From Sulfurimicrobium sp963779055 (GTDB lineage: Bacteria; Pseudomonadota; Gammaproteobacteria; Burkholderiales; Sulfuricellaceae): 64,000 nt of DNA. Position 1 is the stretch's first letter. Every line of letters begins with the position of its first letter. The position numbers and the translations under genes were made by a program. The stretch is from NCBI GenBank assembly GCA_963779055.1, contig CAVZWN010000004.1, positions 1,096,099 to 1,160,098 on the forward strand, written 5' to 3'. The notes beneath the pieces were generated by a model. The model saw only the letters and a list, made by a program, of their open reading frames with translations, did not search any database and was not told the DNA's origin. Below are positions 8,969 to 18,927 of the stretch, one piece after another.

Positions 8969-9505
8969 ATGACCAATGCGCCCACCCTGACACGCCCACC
9001 CAGCGGCCAGTTTATCGCCATGACCCTGTTTGTGGCGCTCATGCTGAACCTCCTGCCATGGCAGGGTTCCGCGCTGCTGGTGCACCCGGATTTTGTGTTA
9101 CTGCTCCTGGTTTACTGGACCGTGCATCAACCCCTGCGCATTGGCCTGGCCGCCGCATGGGGACTCGGTCTGGTCATGGACGTGGCCGATGGCGCACTGC
9201 TTGGTCAATATGCGCTGGCCTATGCCATTACTGTTTTTTTCGTGCTTGCCCTGCACCGGCGCATTCAGGCTTTTGGCCTGTGGCCGCAGGCCTTGCATAT
9301 TTTCATGCTCCTGCTGGTCAGCCAGATACTGATCCTGCTGACGCATCTGTTTTCAGGCGCCGCTTTCATCGGCTGGGGATATTTCCTTGCCAGCATCCTT
9401 GGTGCGCTGCTCTGGCCCCCTCTCAGCCTGCTTGTCCAGTTGCTGCTGAAATATAGATCACCGCCCGAGATTGCCTATACTGCCTCGCGCGGCAGCGAAA
9501 AATAA
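8969..9505 (+). CDS. mreD: Rod-shape-determining protein MreD
   Basis: Small polytopic inner-membrane protein of the elongasome. From ATG 8969 it has 178 residues with about five hydrophobic segments; the motif GLVMDVADGALLGQYALAY matches the family's conserved G-L-x-x-D...LG region. The start is fixed by an AAGGAGG ribosome site at 8952-8958 inside the end of mreC. In-frame codons upstream lie within mreC and have no ribosome site. Third gene of the mre operon, six bases ahead of mrdA. Confidence 0.92.
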   Translation: MTNAPTLTRPPSGQFIAMTLFVALMLNLLPWQGSALLVHPDFVLLLLVYWTVHQPLRIGLAAAWGLGLVMDVADGALLGQYALAYAITVFFVLALHRRIQAFGLWPQALHIFMLLLVSQILILLTHLFSGAAFIGWGYFLASILGALLWPPLSLLVQLLLKYRSPPEIAYTASRGSEK

Positions 9506-9511
9506 TTCTCC

Positions 9512-11425
9512 ATGGCGTTTGGCATGAGATCCGGCACCGAACTCAGGAACAATCAGCAGGAGCTCCACCGCTTCCGGGTGAGGCTGGCCGTGGCCGCGGC
9601 GGCTGTGCTGTTTGCCTTCGCCCTGCTGGCTACACGGCTGATTTACCTGCAAGTGCTGCAACATGAGCACTATCACACCCTGGCAGAGAACAACCGCATT
9701 TCCATCGTTCCGATCGTTCCAAACCGGGGCCTGATCCTGGACCGGAATGGTGTTCCGCTGGCGCACAATTACTCTGCCTACACCCTGGAAATCACGCCGA
9801 GCAAGGTCGGCGGCCTGGAAAAAACCATCGATGAACTGGCGGGTATTATCGAGATCACGCCGCGCGACCGCCGGCGCTTCAAAAAGCTGCTGGAAGAAAG
9901 CAAGAATTTCGAGACCCTGCCCATCCGCTCGCGCCTGACAGAAGAGGAAGTCGCAAAATTCGCGGTCAACCGTTACCGCTTTCCGGGGGTGGAAATCAAG
10001 GCCCGCCTGTTCCGCCACTACCCGCACATGGAGCTATTCTCCCATGTGGTAGGCCACATTGGCCGCATCAACGACCGGGACATGCAAAAACTGGAAGAAG
10101 ACGAGCTGCTCGCCAATTACCGCGGCACCGACCATATCGGCAAGCAGGGTCTGGAACAGAGCTATGAAAGACAGCTTCACGGCACCACCGGTTTCGAACA
10201 GGTCGAGACCGATGCCGGCGGGCGCGCGGTGCGAACCCTGTCGCGGACCCCACCCGTTTCCGGTGACACGCTCCTTCTTTCCATTGACAGCAAACTCCAG
10301 GCACTGGCCGTCAAGGCCTTTGGCAAATACCGTGGTGCACTGGTCGCGATCGAGCCGCAAAGCGGCGAAGTGCTGGCCTTTGTCAGCCAGCCTGGCTTCG
10401 ACCCCAACCTGTTCGTGGATGGCATTGATTCCGTCAACTGGGATGCCTACAACAACTCACCCGACAAGCCCCTCAATAATCGCGCCCTGCGCGGCCAGTA
10501 CCCGCCCGGCTCGACCTTCAAACCCTTCATGGCCCTGGCTGCGCTGGAACTCAACAAGCGCACGCCCTCCTACACCATTTCCGACCCCGGCTTCTACACG
10601 CTGCCCGGCAATACCCATCGCTACCGTGACTGGAAAGCCGGCGGCCACGGTTCGGTGGACTTGCACAAATCCATCGTGATCTCGTGCGACACCTACTACT
10701 ATGGACTCGCGGTGGACATGGGCATCGACAACATCACCAGTTTCATGAGCCATTTCGGCTTCGGCCGCAAAAGTGGCATCGATATCGAAGGCGAGCAAAT
10801 TGGCGTCCTGCCGTCGCAGGCATGGAAAATGAAACGTTTCAAACAAAAATGGTACACCGGCGACACGGTCAGCGTCGGCATCGGACAAGGCTACAATCTC
10901 GCCACCCCGCTGCAACTGGCCGTCGCCACCGCCGCCCTGGCCAACAACGGCCAGCTGATGCGCCCGCGCATGGTGAAGAGCATCCAGGACAACAAAACCG
11001 GCCAGACTCGCACCCTGGAACCAGAAATAACCGACTCACTGCCCCTCAAGGCAGAAAATCTGGCGCGGGTGAATGCGGCCATGGTAGATGTCACGCGCCC
11101 TGGCGGCACCGCAGCGCGCGCCGGAGCAGGCGCGGAGTATCTGATTGCCGGCAAGACTGGAACCGCTCAGGTGGTTGCCATCAAGCAGGGGCAAAAATAC
11201 GTGGAAAGCCAGGTCGCAGAACGTCACCGCGATCACGCGCTGTTCATCGCCTTCGCTCCCGCCGACAAGCCCAGGATCGCGCTTGCCATCCTGGTCGAGA
11301 ATGGCGGCCACGGCGGCAGCATCGCTGCGCCCATTGCACGCACGGTGATGGATTATTACCTGCTGGGCAAGCTTCCCAAGGAAAGCGTTCCGGAGGAGAC
11401 TCACGAGGAACCGGAACATGATTAG
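9512..11425 (+). CDS. mrdA: Penicillin-binding protein 2, elongasome transpeptidase
   Basis: Class B PBP that cross-links peptidoglycan during cell elongation, partner of RodA. A single N-terminal transmembrane helix (about residues 30-50) is followed by a dimerisation domain with NRGLILDRNG near residue 72. The transpeptidase domain has active-site Ser334 in PGSTFKPF, the SCD triad in IVISCDTYYYGLA, and KTGTAQ at residue 548. At 637 residues it is typical PBP2. Its 3' end overlaps rodA by eight bases, implying coupled translation. Confidence 0.96.
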   Translation: MAFGMRSGTELRNNQQELHRFRVRLAVAAAAVLFAFALLATRLIYLQVLQHEHYHTLAENNRISIVPIVPNRGLILDRNGVPLAHNYSAYTLEITPSKVGGLEKTIDELAGIIEITPRDRRRFKKLLEESKNFETLPIRSRLTEEEVAKFAVNRYRFPGVEIKARLFRHYPHMELFSHVVGHIGRINDRDMQKLEEDELLANYRGTDHIGKQGLEQSYERQLHGTTGFEQVETDAGGRAVRTLSRTPPVSGDTLLLSIDSKLQALAVKAFGKYRGALVAIEPQSGEVLAFVSQPGFDPNLFVDGIDSVNWDAYNNSPDKPLNNRALRGQYPPGSTFKPFMALAALELNKRTPSYTISDPGFYTLPGNTHRYRDWKAGGHGSVDLHKSIVISCDTYYYGLAVDMGIDNITSFMSHFGFGRKSGIDIEGEQIGVLPSQAWKMKRFKQKWYTGDTVSVGIGQGYNLATPLQLAVATAALANNGQLMRPRMVKSIQDNKTGQTRTLEPEITDSLPLKAENLARVNAAMVDVTRPGGTAARAGAGAEYLIAGKTGTAQVVAIKQGQKYVESQVAERHRDHALFIAFAPADKPRIALAILVENGGHGGSIAAPIARTVMDYYLLGKLPKESVPEETHEEPEHD

Positions 11426-12512
11426 ACGCCTGCTTACCCGCCTGGTCGCGCACCTCGACGGCTACCTGCTGCTCGCCCTGAGCCTGCTCATGCTGCTCGG
11501 ACTGGTCGTGCTGTACAGTGCAGCGGGCGAGGATTTCCACTTCGTCACCAAGCAGCTGATGAACCTGTCCGTGGCACTGGGCGTGATGTGGCTGGTTGCC
11601 AACATTCCGCCCCAGCACCTCGCCCGCCTGGGCCTGCCGGTGTATGTCATCGGCCTGCTGCTTCTGCTTGGCGTGGCGCTGTTCGGCGATATCAGCCACG
11701 GCGCGCGACGCTGGCTGCATATCGGCGTCACCCGTATTCAGCCGTCTGAAATCATGAAAATCGCCGTGCCGCTGATGCTCGCCTGGTACTTCGACCGCCA
11801 CTCTGCGGCCCTGCGTTTCCGGGATTTCGTGGTGGCGGCGGTTCTGTTGCTGCTGCCGCTTGCATTCATCCTCAAGCAGCCCGACCTCGGGACTTCCATC
11901 CTGGTAGGCGCCGCCGGTTTTTACGTGCTGTTCCTCGGCGGCCTGTCGTGGCGCGTGATGGCCGGTCTGGCTGTTTCCGGCGCAGCCAGCCTGCCGCTGC
12001 TGTGGTCCATGCTGCATGATTACCAGCGCCAGCGCGTGCTGACCCTGCTCGACCCCACCCAGGACCCGCTCGGCAGCGGCTATCATATTATTCAATCCAC
12101 CATTGCCATGGGCTCGGGCGGTCTATTCGGCAAGGGCTGGCTCAATGGCACCCAGACCCATCTGGAATTCCTCCCCGAGCGCCATACCGACTTCATCCTG
12201 GCCGTGCTTGCTGAGGAATTCGGCCTGTTCGGCGGGCTCATCCTGCTGCTGATCTACCTGCTGGTGATCGGGCGCGGCGTGGTCATTGCCGCCAACGCGC
12301 CCACCCTGTTCGGACGCCTCTTTGCCGGCAGCATTGTATTCACCTTCTTCACCTATGCCTTCGTCAACATCGGCATGGTCAGCGGCATTCTGCCCGTGGT
12401 CGGCGTGCCGCTGCCGCTGGTGAGCTATGGCGGCACCTCTGTGGTCACGCTGCTGTTCGGCATGGGCGCACTGATGAGCATTCAGACCCATCGCAAGCTG
12501 ATTCAGACTTGA
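11418..12512 (+). CDS. rodA: Rod-shape-determining protein RodA, SEDS glycosyltransferase
   Basis: Polytopic SEDS-family peptidoglycan polymerase working with PBP2. Family motifs are visible: GARRWLHIGVTRIQPSEIMK near residue 95, KQPDLGTSI near 152 (the catalytic Asp region), TDFILAVLAEEFGLFGG near 255, and PLPLVSYGGTSVV near 335. It has 364 residues with about ten membrane segments. The ATG lies within the end of mrdA; the stop overlaps the putative TTG start of the next gene. The local gene order mreBCD-mrdA-rodA is classical. Confidence 0.96.
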   Translation: MIRRLLTRLVAHLDGYLLLALSLLMLLGLVVLYSAAGEDFHFVTKQLMNLSVALGVMWLVANIPPQHLARLGLPVYVIGLLLLLGVALFGDISHGARRWLHIGVTRIQPSEIMKIAVPLMLAWYFDRHSAALRFRDFVVAAVLLLLPLAFILKQPDLGTSILVGAAGFYVLFLGGLSWRVMAGLAVSGAASLPLLWSMLHDYQRQRVLTLLDPTQDPLGSGYHIIQSTIAMGSGGLFGKGWLNGTQTHLEFLPERHTDFILAVLAEEFGLFGGLILLLIYLLVIGRGVVIAANAPTLFGRLFAGSIVFTFFTYAFVNIGMVSGILPVVGVPLPLVSYGGTSVVTLLFGMGALMSIQTHRKLIQT

Positions 12513-12940
12513 TAGAGGCGGTGCAAGCGTTTACCGTCTGGCTGGTGGGAGATGAGGCTGGCCTGTGGACGCTCTTCCTGTCCAGTTTTCTCGGCGCAAC
12601 CGTGCTGCCGGGCGGCTCGGAGGCCGTGCTGTTCGCACTCCTCAAATTGCATCCGCAACTGCTCTGGCCAGCCCTGGCCACTGCCACCATCGGCAATACG
12701 CTCGGCGCCATGACCTCCTATCTGCTGGGGCGGCTGTTTCCCAGAGACCTCCATCATCGCAGCATTGCCTGGCTGCGGCGCCACGGCAGCCCGATCCTGC
12801 TGCTGGCCTGGGCCCCGCTGATTGGCGATGCCCTGTGTGTGGCCGCCGGATGGCTGCGTATCAATCCGTGGCATGCCGCTTTTTTCATGCTGCTTGGAAA
12901 AGGTGCGCGTTATGGGGCAGTAACCCTGCTTGCTGCATAG
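12509..12940 (+). CDS. yqaA: YqaA-family inner-membrane protein
   Basis: Small DedA/SNARE-associated-type membrane protein of unknown function. The pattern SSFLGATVLPGGSEAVL, ATIGNTLGAMTSYLLGR, AWAPLIGDALCVAAGWLR and FFMLLGKGARY matches YqaA as I remember it from Escherichia coli. There are about four hydrophobic segments over 143 residues. The likely start is TTG 12509, overlapping the rodA stop; a GTG at 12521 is a second choice. Location at the end of the rodA operon suggests co-transcription but does not prove a role in cell shape. Confidence 0.8.
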   Translation: MIEAVQAFTVWLVGDEAGLWTLFLSSFLGATVLPGGSEAVLFALLKLHPQLLWPALATATIGNTLGAMTSYLLGRLFPRDLHHRSIAWLRRHGSPILLLAWAPLIGDALCVAAGWLRINPWHAAFFMLLGKGARYGAVTLLAA

Positions 12941-13013
12941 TTTTTCAGCGCCAAATAGGGTGTCTCATTCATCCCGGCTTGGGTTAAAATCGAGTTTTTG
13001 CACCCAATAGTCC

Positions 13014-16000
13014 ATGACCGCCCGCCTGCGCGAAATTCCTTACAACTACACTTCTTTCTCCGACCGGGAAATCGTCATCCGTTTCCTCGGCGAAGAGATG
13101 TGGCAGGTGCTGGAAGCCTTGCGCGCGGCGCGCAAAACCGGTCGTTCGGCACGCATGCTGTTCGAAGTGCTGGGCGACCTGTGGGTCGTCAACCGCAACC
13201 CTTATCTGCAGGACGACCTGCTCGCCAACAGGAAACGCCAGACAGCGCTGGTAGAGGCATTGCGCCACCGCCTGAAAGCCATCGAGGAACGTCGCCAGGA
13301 CAATACCCGGGTGCTGCAGCTGCTCGAAGCCGCACATCGCGCGGTCAACGAATTCGAGCGTGGTTTCGAGACATACCCGCAAGCTGCGCAAGAAGGTGCT
13401 GGCCAGGCTCCTGCCCCACACCCGCCGCGACAACATCCAGTTCGACGGCCTGGCGCGCGTTTCCCATGTCACCGATGCCACCGACTGGCGGGTGGAATAC
13501 CCCTTCGTGGTGATCAATCCCGATACCGAGCGCGAGATCGCCCCGCTGGTGGAAGCCTGCATTGCCTGCGGCCTGACCCTGATTCCGCGTGGCGGCGGCA
13601 CCGGCTACACGGGCGGCGCCATTCCGCTCGACCCCCTGACGGCGGTGATCAACACCGAGAAACTGGATGCGCTGGGCCCGGTGGAACGGATCCCGCTGCC
13701 CGGCGTGGCCGAGCCAGTCACCACCATCCTGTGCGGCGCCGGCGTGGTGACGCGGCGCGTCATGGAAGCCGCGGAGGCGGCAGGACAGGTCTTCGCCGTG
13801 GACCCGACTTCAGCCGATGCCTCGTGCATCGGCGGCAACGTGGCCATGAATGCGGGCGGCAAGAAAGCCGTGCTGTGGGGCACGGCCCTCGATAACCTGG
13901 CCTGGTGGCGCATGGTGACACCCGATGCCAACTGGCTGGAAGTGGAACGCCTCGACCACAATCTGGGCAAAATCCATGATGCCGAATCCGTCCGTTTCCG
14001 CATCAGCCGCTTCGCACCCGACGGCAAAACCCTGCTGACAGAACCGGAAATCCTCGGCGTGCCCGGACAGTGCTTCCGCAAAGCCGGACTGGGCAAGGAT
14101 GTCACCGACAAATTCCTGTGCGGCCTGCCAGGCATCCAGAAAGAAGGCTGCGACGGCATCATCACCTCGGCCAGATTCATTCTCCATCGCATGCCGGCAT
14201 ATACCCGCACCGTCTGCCTGGAATTTTTCTGCCAGGTGCGCGATGCGGTACCCGCCATCGTGGAAATCAAGAATTACCTGGACGCCCACCCCCATGCCAT
14301 CCTGGCCGGGCTTGAACACCTCGACGAGCGGTATCTGAAGGCGGTCGGCTACGCCACCAAGGCAAACCGCACCCGGCGCCCGAAAATGGTGCTGCTGGCG
14401 GATATCGTTTCGGATAATGAGACTGCCTGCGGCGAAGCTGCGTCGGAAATCGTCAGGCTGGCCAATGGCCGCAACGGCGAAGGCTTCATCGCCGTAAGCC
14501 CGGCCGCGCGCAAGAAATTCTGGCTTGACCGTGCCCGTACCGCCGCCATCGCCGCCCATACCAACGCCTTCAAGATCAACGAGGATGTGGTCATTCCGCT
14601 GCCGCGCATGGGCGATTACTGCGATGGCATCGAACGCATCAATATCGAGCTTTCCACCCACAACAAGCTGCTGCTGGTCGAAGCCCTGCAGCGTTTCCTC
14701 AAGGGCCATCTGCCGCTGTTCCAGGACGAGGACACCATCGCCGACCCGGAGCTGACCGAAGCCCGCCGTGTACGCGCACTCAATATGCTGGAAGAAGTGC
14801 GCACACGCTGGCAGGAAATGCTGAACAATCTGGATATGCCGATCGAAGGCTTCAAATTCCAGCCGCCGGAAACCGAGCATAAACATCGCACCGTACTCGA
14901 ACTGCTGCAGGATCATACCCTGCGCGTTTCCTGGAAGCGCGAGATCCGGCGCGAATTGCAGACCATTTTTACCGGACGCGAATATCAGCCGATTCTCGAG
15001 CAGTGCGACATCATTCATGGCCAGATTCTGAAAAGCCGGGTCTTCGTGGCCCTGCACATGCATGCCGGCGACGGCAATGTGCACACCAACATCCCGGTCA
15101 ACTCCGACGACTATGCCATGCTCAAGGCCGCAAACCAGGCGGTGGCCCGCATCATGCGGCTGGCTCAGTCGCTGGGCGGGGTGATTTCGGGCGAGCATGG
15201 CATCGGGCTGACCAAGATGGAATTCCTCGAAGCAGCCGCCATCGAGAAATTCGCCAGCTACAAACAGCAGGTGGATCCGCACGGCCACTTCAACCGCGGC
15301 AAGCTGCTGCCCGGCGCCGATCTGCGCAACGCCTACACCCCCAGCTTCAGCCTGCTGGAAACCGAATCCCTGATCATGGAGCAGAGCGCCATCGGCGAAA
15401 TTGCCGATTCGATCAAGGCCTGTCTGCGCTGCGGCAAGTGCAAGCCGGTATGCAATACCCACGTTCCGCGCGCCAACCTCCTGTACAGCCCGCGCAACAA
15501 GATCCTTGCCACCTCGCCTGCTGATCGAAGCCTTCCTGTACGAGGAGCAGACCCGGCGGGGCATTTCGCTGCAGCATTTCGATGAATTCAATGATGTCGC
15601 CGACCACTGCACGGTCTGCCACAAGTGCCTCAACCCCTGCCCGGTGGACATCGATTTCGGCGATGTCTCCATCGCCATGCGCAATTTCCTGCGGGTGCAG
15701 CACAAGAAAAAATTCAACCCCGGCACCTTTGCCTCGATGCTGTTCCTCAACGCCACGGATCCGACCACCATCAAGGCCATTCGCAAGGTCATGATCGGCT
15801 GGGGATACCAGGCGCAGCGCCTGGGTTATGCCGTGGGCAAGCATTTCGGCCTGATCAGGCAGCAGACCCAGCATCCGCCGGCCACGCTCGGCAAGCCCCC
15901 GGTCACGGCCCAGATCATCCACTTCATCAACAAGCCGATGCCGGGCGGATTGCCCAATAAAACTTCGCGCGCTTTGCTGGGGCTGGAAGATGCCTCCATG

Positions 16001-16828
16001 GTGCCGGTCATCCGCAACCCCGCCAAGCTGTCGGAAGATTCGGATGCCGTTTTCTACTTCCCTGGCTGCGGCTCTGAACGCCTGTTCGGCCAGGTCGGCC
16101 TCGCCACCCAGGCCATGCTGTTCGAGATTGGCGCCATCACGGTATTGCCGCCGGGTTACCTGTGCTGCGGCTACCCCCAGACCGCCTCCGGCAACGAGGA
16201 AAAGGGCCAGGAAATCACGACCGCCAACCGGGTGCTGTTCCATCGTGTCGCCAATACGCTGAACTACCTCGACATCAAAACGGTCATCGTCTCCTGCGGC
16301 ACCTGCATGGACCAGCTGCTGAAATACCAGTTCGACCGGATTTTCCCCGGCTGCCGCCTGCTGGATATTCACGAATACCTGATGGAGAAGGGCGTCAGAC
16401 TCGAAGGCGTTGAAGGCAAGCGCTACCTCTACCATGACCCCTGCCACACACCGATGAAAACCCATTCCCCGATCGCCGTGGCAAGCAAGCTGATGGGCAG
16501 CGAGGTGAGACTGAACGACCGCTGCTGTGGCGAAGCTGGCACGCTGGCAGTAGCACGCGCCGACATCTCGACCCAGATTCGCTTCCGCAAGGAAGAAGAA
16601 CTGCACAAGGATATAGCGCTGCTGCATGAGGCCGCGCCGGACGCGAAGATGAAAATTCTGACATCCTGCCCGTCTTGCCTGCAAGGGCTGTCCCGCTATA
16701 ATGATGACACAGGCATCGAAGCCGACTACATCGTGGTGGAGCTGGCGCGCCACCTGCTGGGTGAGAACTGGCAAGCGGATTACATCGACAGGGCTTCGAA
16801 CGGCGGGATTGAGCGAGTGCTGCTGTAG
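13014..16828 (+). CDS. DUF3683-type FAD / 4Fe-4S / CCG oxidoreductase, frameshifted twice
   Basis: A giant fused dehydrogenase of about 1270 residues. Order: DUF3683-like N-terminus (about 1-130), PCMH-type FAD-binding domain with RGGGTGYTGGAIPLDPLTA and GNVAMNAGG, FAD-oxidase C-terminal domain with GDGNVHTNIPV and ISGEHGIGLTKMEFL, two 4Fe-4S clusters (CLRCGKCKPVC, CTVCHKCLNPCPVD), then two CCG redox domains (PGCGSERLF...CCGYPQ; HDPCHTP...RCCGEAG, SCPSCLQGL). This is the lactate/glycolate dehydrogenase GlcD-E-F logic in one chain. The substrate is unknown. One extra base at 13368 and another near 15517 break the frame, and both repairs restore conserved sequence (FRHTRKLRKK; ILATSLLIEAFL). 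It probably feeds electrons to quinone; inference. Confidence 0.85.
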
Positions 16829-16859
16829 CAGCATTACCCACGGAGGTTGTGTAACGGCA

Positions 16860-17264
16860 ATGAATTGCGAACTCTGTGACCAGAATACGGCTGAAACACT
16901 CTGGCAGGACAGCCGCTGCCGCGTCATTCTTGCCGGTGATCCAGACTATCCCGGCTTTTGCCGCGTGATCTGGAATTCACACGTCAGGGAAATGAGTGAC
17001 CTGTCGACCGAGGAACGCCATCATCTGATGTCCGTGGTATTCGCCGTGGAAAAAGTGCTGCGGCAATGCCTCGCACCCGACAAGATCAATCTCGCCAGCC
17101 TGGGCAACGTCGTGCCGCACCTGCACTGGCATATCATCCCCCGCTACCGCAATGACCGCCATTTCCCCAATCCGGTATGGGGCGTCGCCGTGCGCGAAGG
17201 CAGGCCACAACCAGCAACAGACATTGCCGGAATCTTGCGTCCGGCGCTGAAGGAGGCTTTATGA
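16860..17264 (+). CDS. HIT-family hydrolase
   Basis: Histidine-triad nucleotide hydrolase/transferase. The catalytic triad HLHWHIIPRY is at about residues 86-95, with CELCDQN at the N-terminus and the family loop IWNSHVREMSDLS near residue 40. It has 134 residues from ATG 16860 (GGAGG upstream at 16842). It has the short form typical of proteobacterial HIT proteins adjacent to other metabolic genes. The stop TGA overlaps the start ATG of the following gene (ATGA), which suggests translational coupling. The physiological substrate is not predictable. Confidence 0.85.
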   Translation: MNCELCDQNTAETLWQDSRCRVILAGDPDYPGFCRVIWNSHVREMSDLSTEERHHLMSVVFAVEKVLRQCLAPDKINLASLGNVVPHLHWHIIPRYRNDRHFPNPVWGVAVREGRPQPATDIAGILRPALKEAL

Positions 17265-18886
17265 TGGGTTTCGATCTTCCGGCCATACAGGCTGATGCGC
17301 CCCGGCCGGAATTCAGTGATGCCAGTGCATGCCGGAAGTGGCTGAAAACACTGCCGCTCACCAATATCCAGGGACTTCACGGGGAACTCCGGCAGCAACT
17401 TGAATTGCTCAGCCATTTTGCGCTGCCAGCGCTGGAACGCCTGAAAATTCTGGAGCAGCTGCGCGAGACCGTGGCCTATCTGGCCGGCGAATTGGGCAAG
17501 AAATACTGCAACAAAGCCATACCCCTCTCTCCCCTGGAACAGACAACCTGGAACAATGAACAGGCTTTATGGCTCGATTTTGGCAAACTCTACCTGCAGT
17601 GCCTTGAGGCGGCACAAAAAGGCGATGCAGGCGTCAGCCCTTTTACCGCCCTGATCACACAGCGCGCGGCCAGCACCCTCATTGCCAGAATGCTGGGCTT
17701 TGCTCATGCCTACCGGCCCGTACCAGCCGGGGAGTGGCGCCAGCTGCACCTTCTGTATCACCACGCCGAAACACAGGGGATCGCCGCAAAACGCATCAAG
17801 GATGCCCTGAATCATGAAGACGGCACCAACTCCTGCGAGGCTTCCTACGCCAAAGCCTTGCTGCTGGGACTGGCCGACCCGCAACAACTGACTTCACGAC
17901 AGATTCTCCAGCTCGACCGCTGGCTCGACCGCTGGACCGCCCGTACAAAGCTGGTCAAAAATCAGCCGCCAACGCCCTCACTGCCGCTGGTCTGTGTCGA
18001 CCTGGCCGGAGAAAGCGGCGCCATGATTTTTACCGGCAACATCATGAGCGAGCAGCGTTTCGTGGATACCGAACGACTCGCCCTGTCCCTCAGGAAACGC
18101 ATCAAATTTCTGACAACTGGCGGCAACCCGGCCGAAGTAGGACTGGGTGACGAGTGCGTCCAGCCCGCCTGCGAAACACTGCTCAGCGCACTGTACAAAC
18201 GCTGGTGTGAAATCCCGCCCAAGCGATCTTCTCCGCGAGATAGTGGCGGAAGCAATGCACAGCTCTGTTTCGCCTTCCCCGCCATCTATTTTTTCCTCAA
18301 CGACGCTTCGCCTTTCAAACAGCCGGGCGAAACCCTCGATGTCGCGCCCGAAATCATGGAAGACATGCGCATGTTCGGCCGTGTCACCCCGCGCACCGAG
18401 AAGCTGCTCTTCGCACGCCTGGGCTTTGCCCTGGAAAACTGGGACAGCCTCGATCAGAGTACAGGCGGATTCCGCCTTTCACGCAGCGGTACGGGAGAAC
18501 GCATCAGCCAGAACCAGCTGGTCGCATTGCGCAGCAGTGATAGCGCGCCATTCAACCTCGCCGTGGTGCGCTGGCTGATGATGGATAATGACGCCGGCAA
18601 TCTCAGCATCGGCGCTCGCCTGCTACCGGGCTCGCCCACGGTGCTGGCTGCCCGGCCGATGACCTTGAACCCGTCCGACATGGGGCTCTTTGTCCCGGCA
18701 TTCCAGCTTTCGGCTGTGCCTGAACAGGAAGAACCCGCCAGCCTGGTTCTGCCGATCGGCTGGTACCAGCTGGGCAAACGCGTCCAGATTTACAGCAGCC
18801 AGACCGAAACGGTCAAGCTCACCGGCCTGCTCGAAAAAGGAGCCAATTTCGAGCGCGTTACCTTCGTCAGTGAGCCGATGTATTAG
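17261..18886 (+). CDS. Conserved protein of unknown function, coupled to the HIT gene
   Basis: A 541-residue cytoplasmic protein without signal peptide or membrane segments. I do not recognise it with confidence. The N-terminal two-fifths are helical (LRQQLELLSHFALPALERLKILEQL). The C-terminal third is predicted β-rich, with FNLAVVRWLMMDNDAGNLSI followed by GARLLPGSP. The NLSIGA stretch is a near miss to the [D/N]xSxxG motif of PilZ domains, and no RxxxR precedes it, so c-di-GMP binding is only a weak idea. The start is fixed by AAGGAGGC and by the ATGA overlap with the HIT gene. A perfect 10-bp inverted repeat spans its stop codon. Confidence 0.5.
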   Translation: MMGFDLPAIQADAPRPEFSDASACRKWLKTLPLTNIQGLHGELRQQLELLSHFALPALERLKILEQLRETVAYLAGELGKKYCNKAIPLSPLEQTTWNNEQALWLDFGKLYLQCLEAAQKGDAGVSPFTALITQRAASTLIARMLGFAHAYRPVPAGEWRQLHLLYHHAETQGIAAKRIKDALNHEDGTNSCEASYAKALLLGLADPQQLTSRQILQLDRWLDRWTARTKLVKNQPPTPSLPLVCVDLAGESGAMIFTGNIMSEQRFVDTERLALSLRKRIKFLTTGGNPAEVGLGDECVQPACETLLSALYKRWCEIPPKRSSPRDSGGSNAQLCFAFPAIYFFLNDASPFKQPGETLDVAPEIMEDMRMFGRVTPRTEKLLFARLGFALENWDSLDQSTGGFRLSRSGTGERISQNQLVALRSSDSAPFNLAVVRWLMMDNDAGNLSIGARLLPGSPTVLAARPMTLNPSDMGLFVPAFQLSAVPEQEEPASLVLPIGWYQLGKRVQIYSSQTETVKLTGLLEKGANFERVTFVSEPMY

Positions 18887-18910
18887 CAAGTTATTGGGGG
18901 TTGCTAATAC
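18880..18910. terminator. Inverted repeat at the convergent end of the unknown gene and phoR
   Basis: GTATTAGCAA (18880-18889) is perfectly inverted as TTGCTAATAC (18901-18910) around an 11-base loop. It includes the stop codon of the plus-strand gene. There is no T-tract, so it may be a weak terminator or mRNA 3' stabiliser. Confidence 0.45.
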
Positions 18911-18927
18911 GCCCTTGAGCAAATTAT

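Noticed and set aside
13810..15792. Long open frame of about 660 codons on the minus strand
   Set aside because: It is antisense to the DUF3683 oxidoreductase and has the composition of a shadow frame in GC-rich sequence; no recognisable domain. The same applies to other long antisense frames at 15413-16927, 21624-22937, 28693-29958, 29966-31075 and 32129-33172.
17261..18886. PilZ / c-di-GMP receptor call for the 541-residue protein
   Set aside because: NLSIGA is one residue off the [D/N]xSxxG motif and the required RxxxR is not found upstream, so the function is left open.
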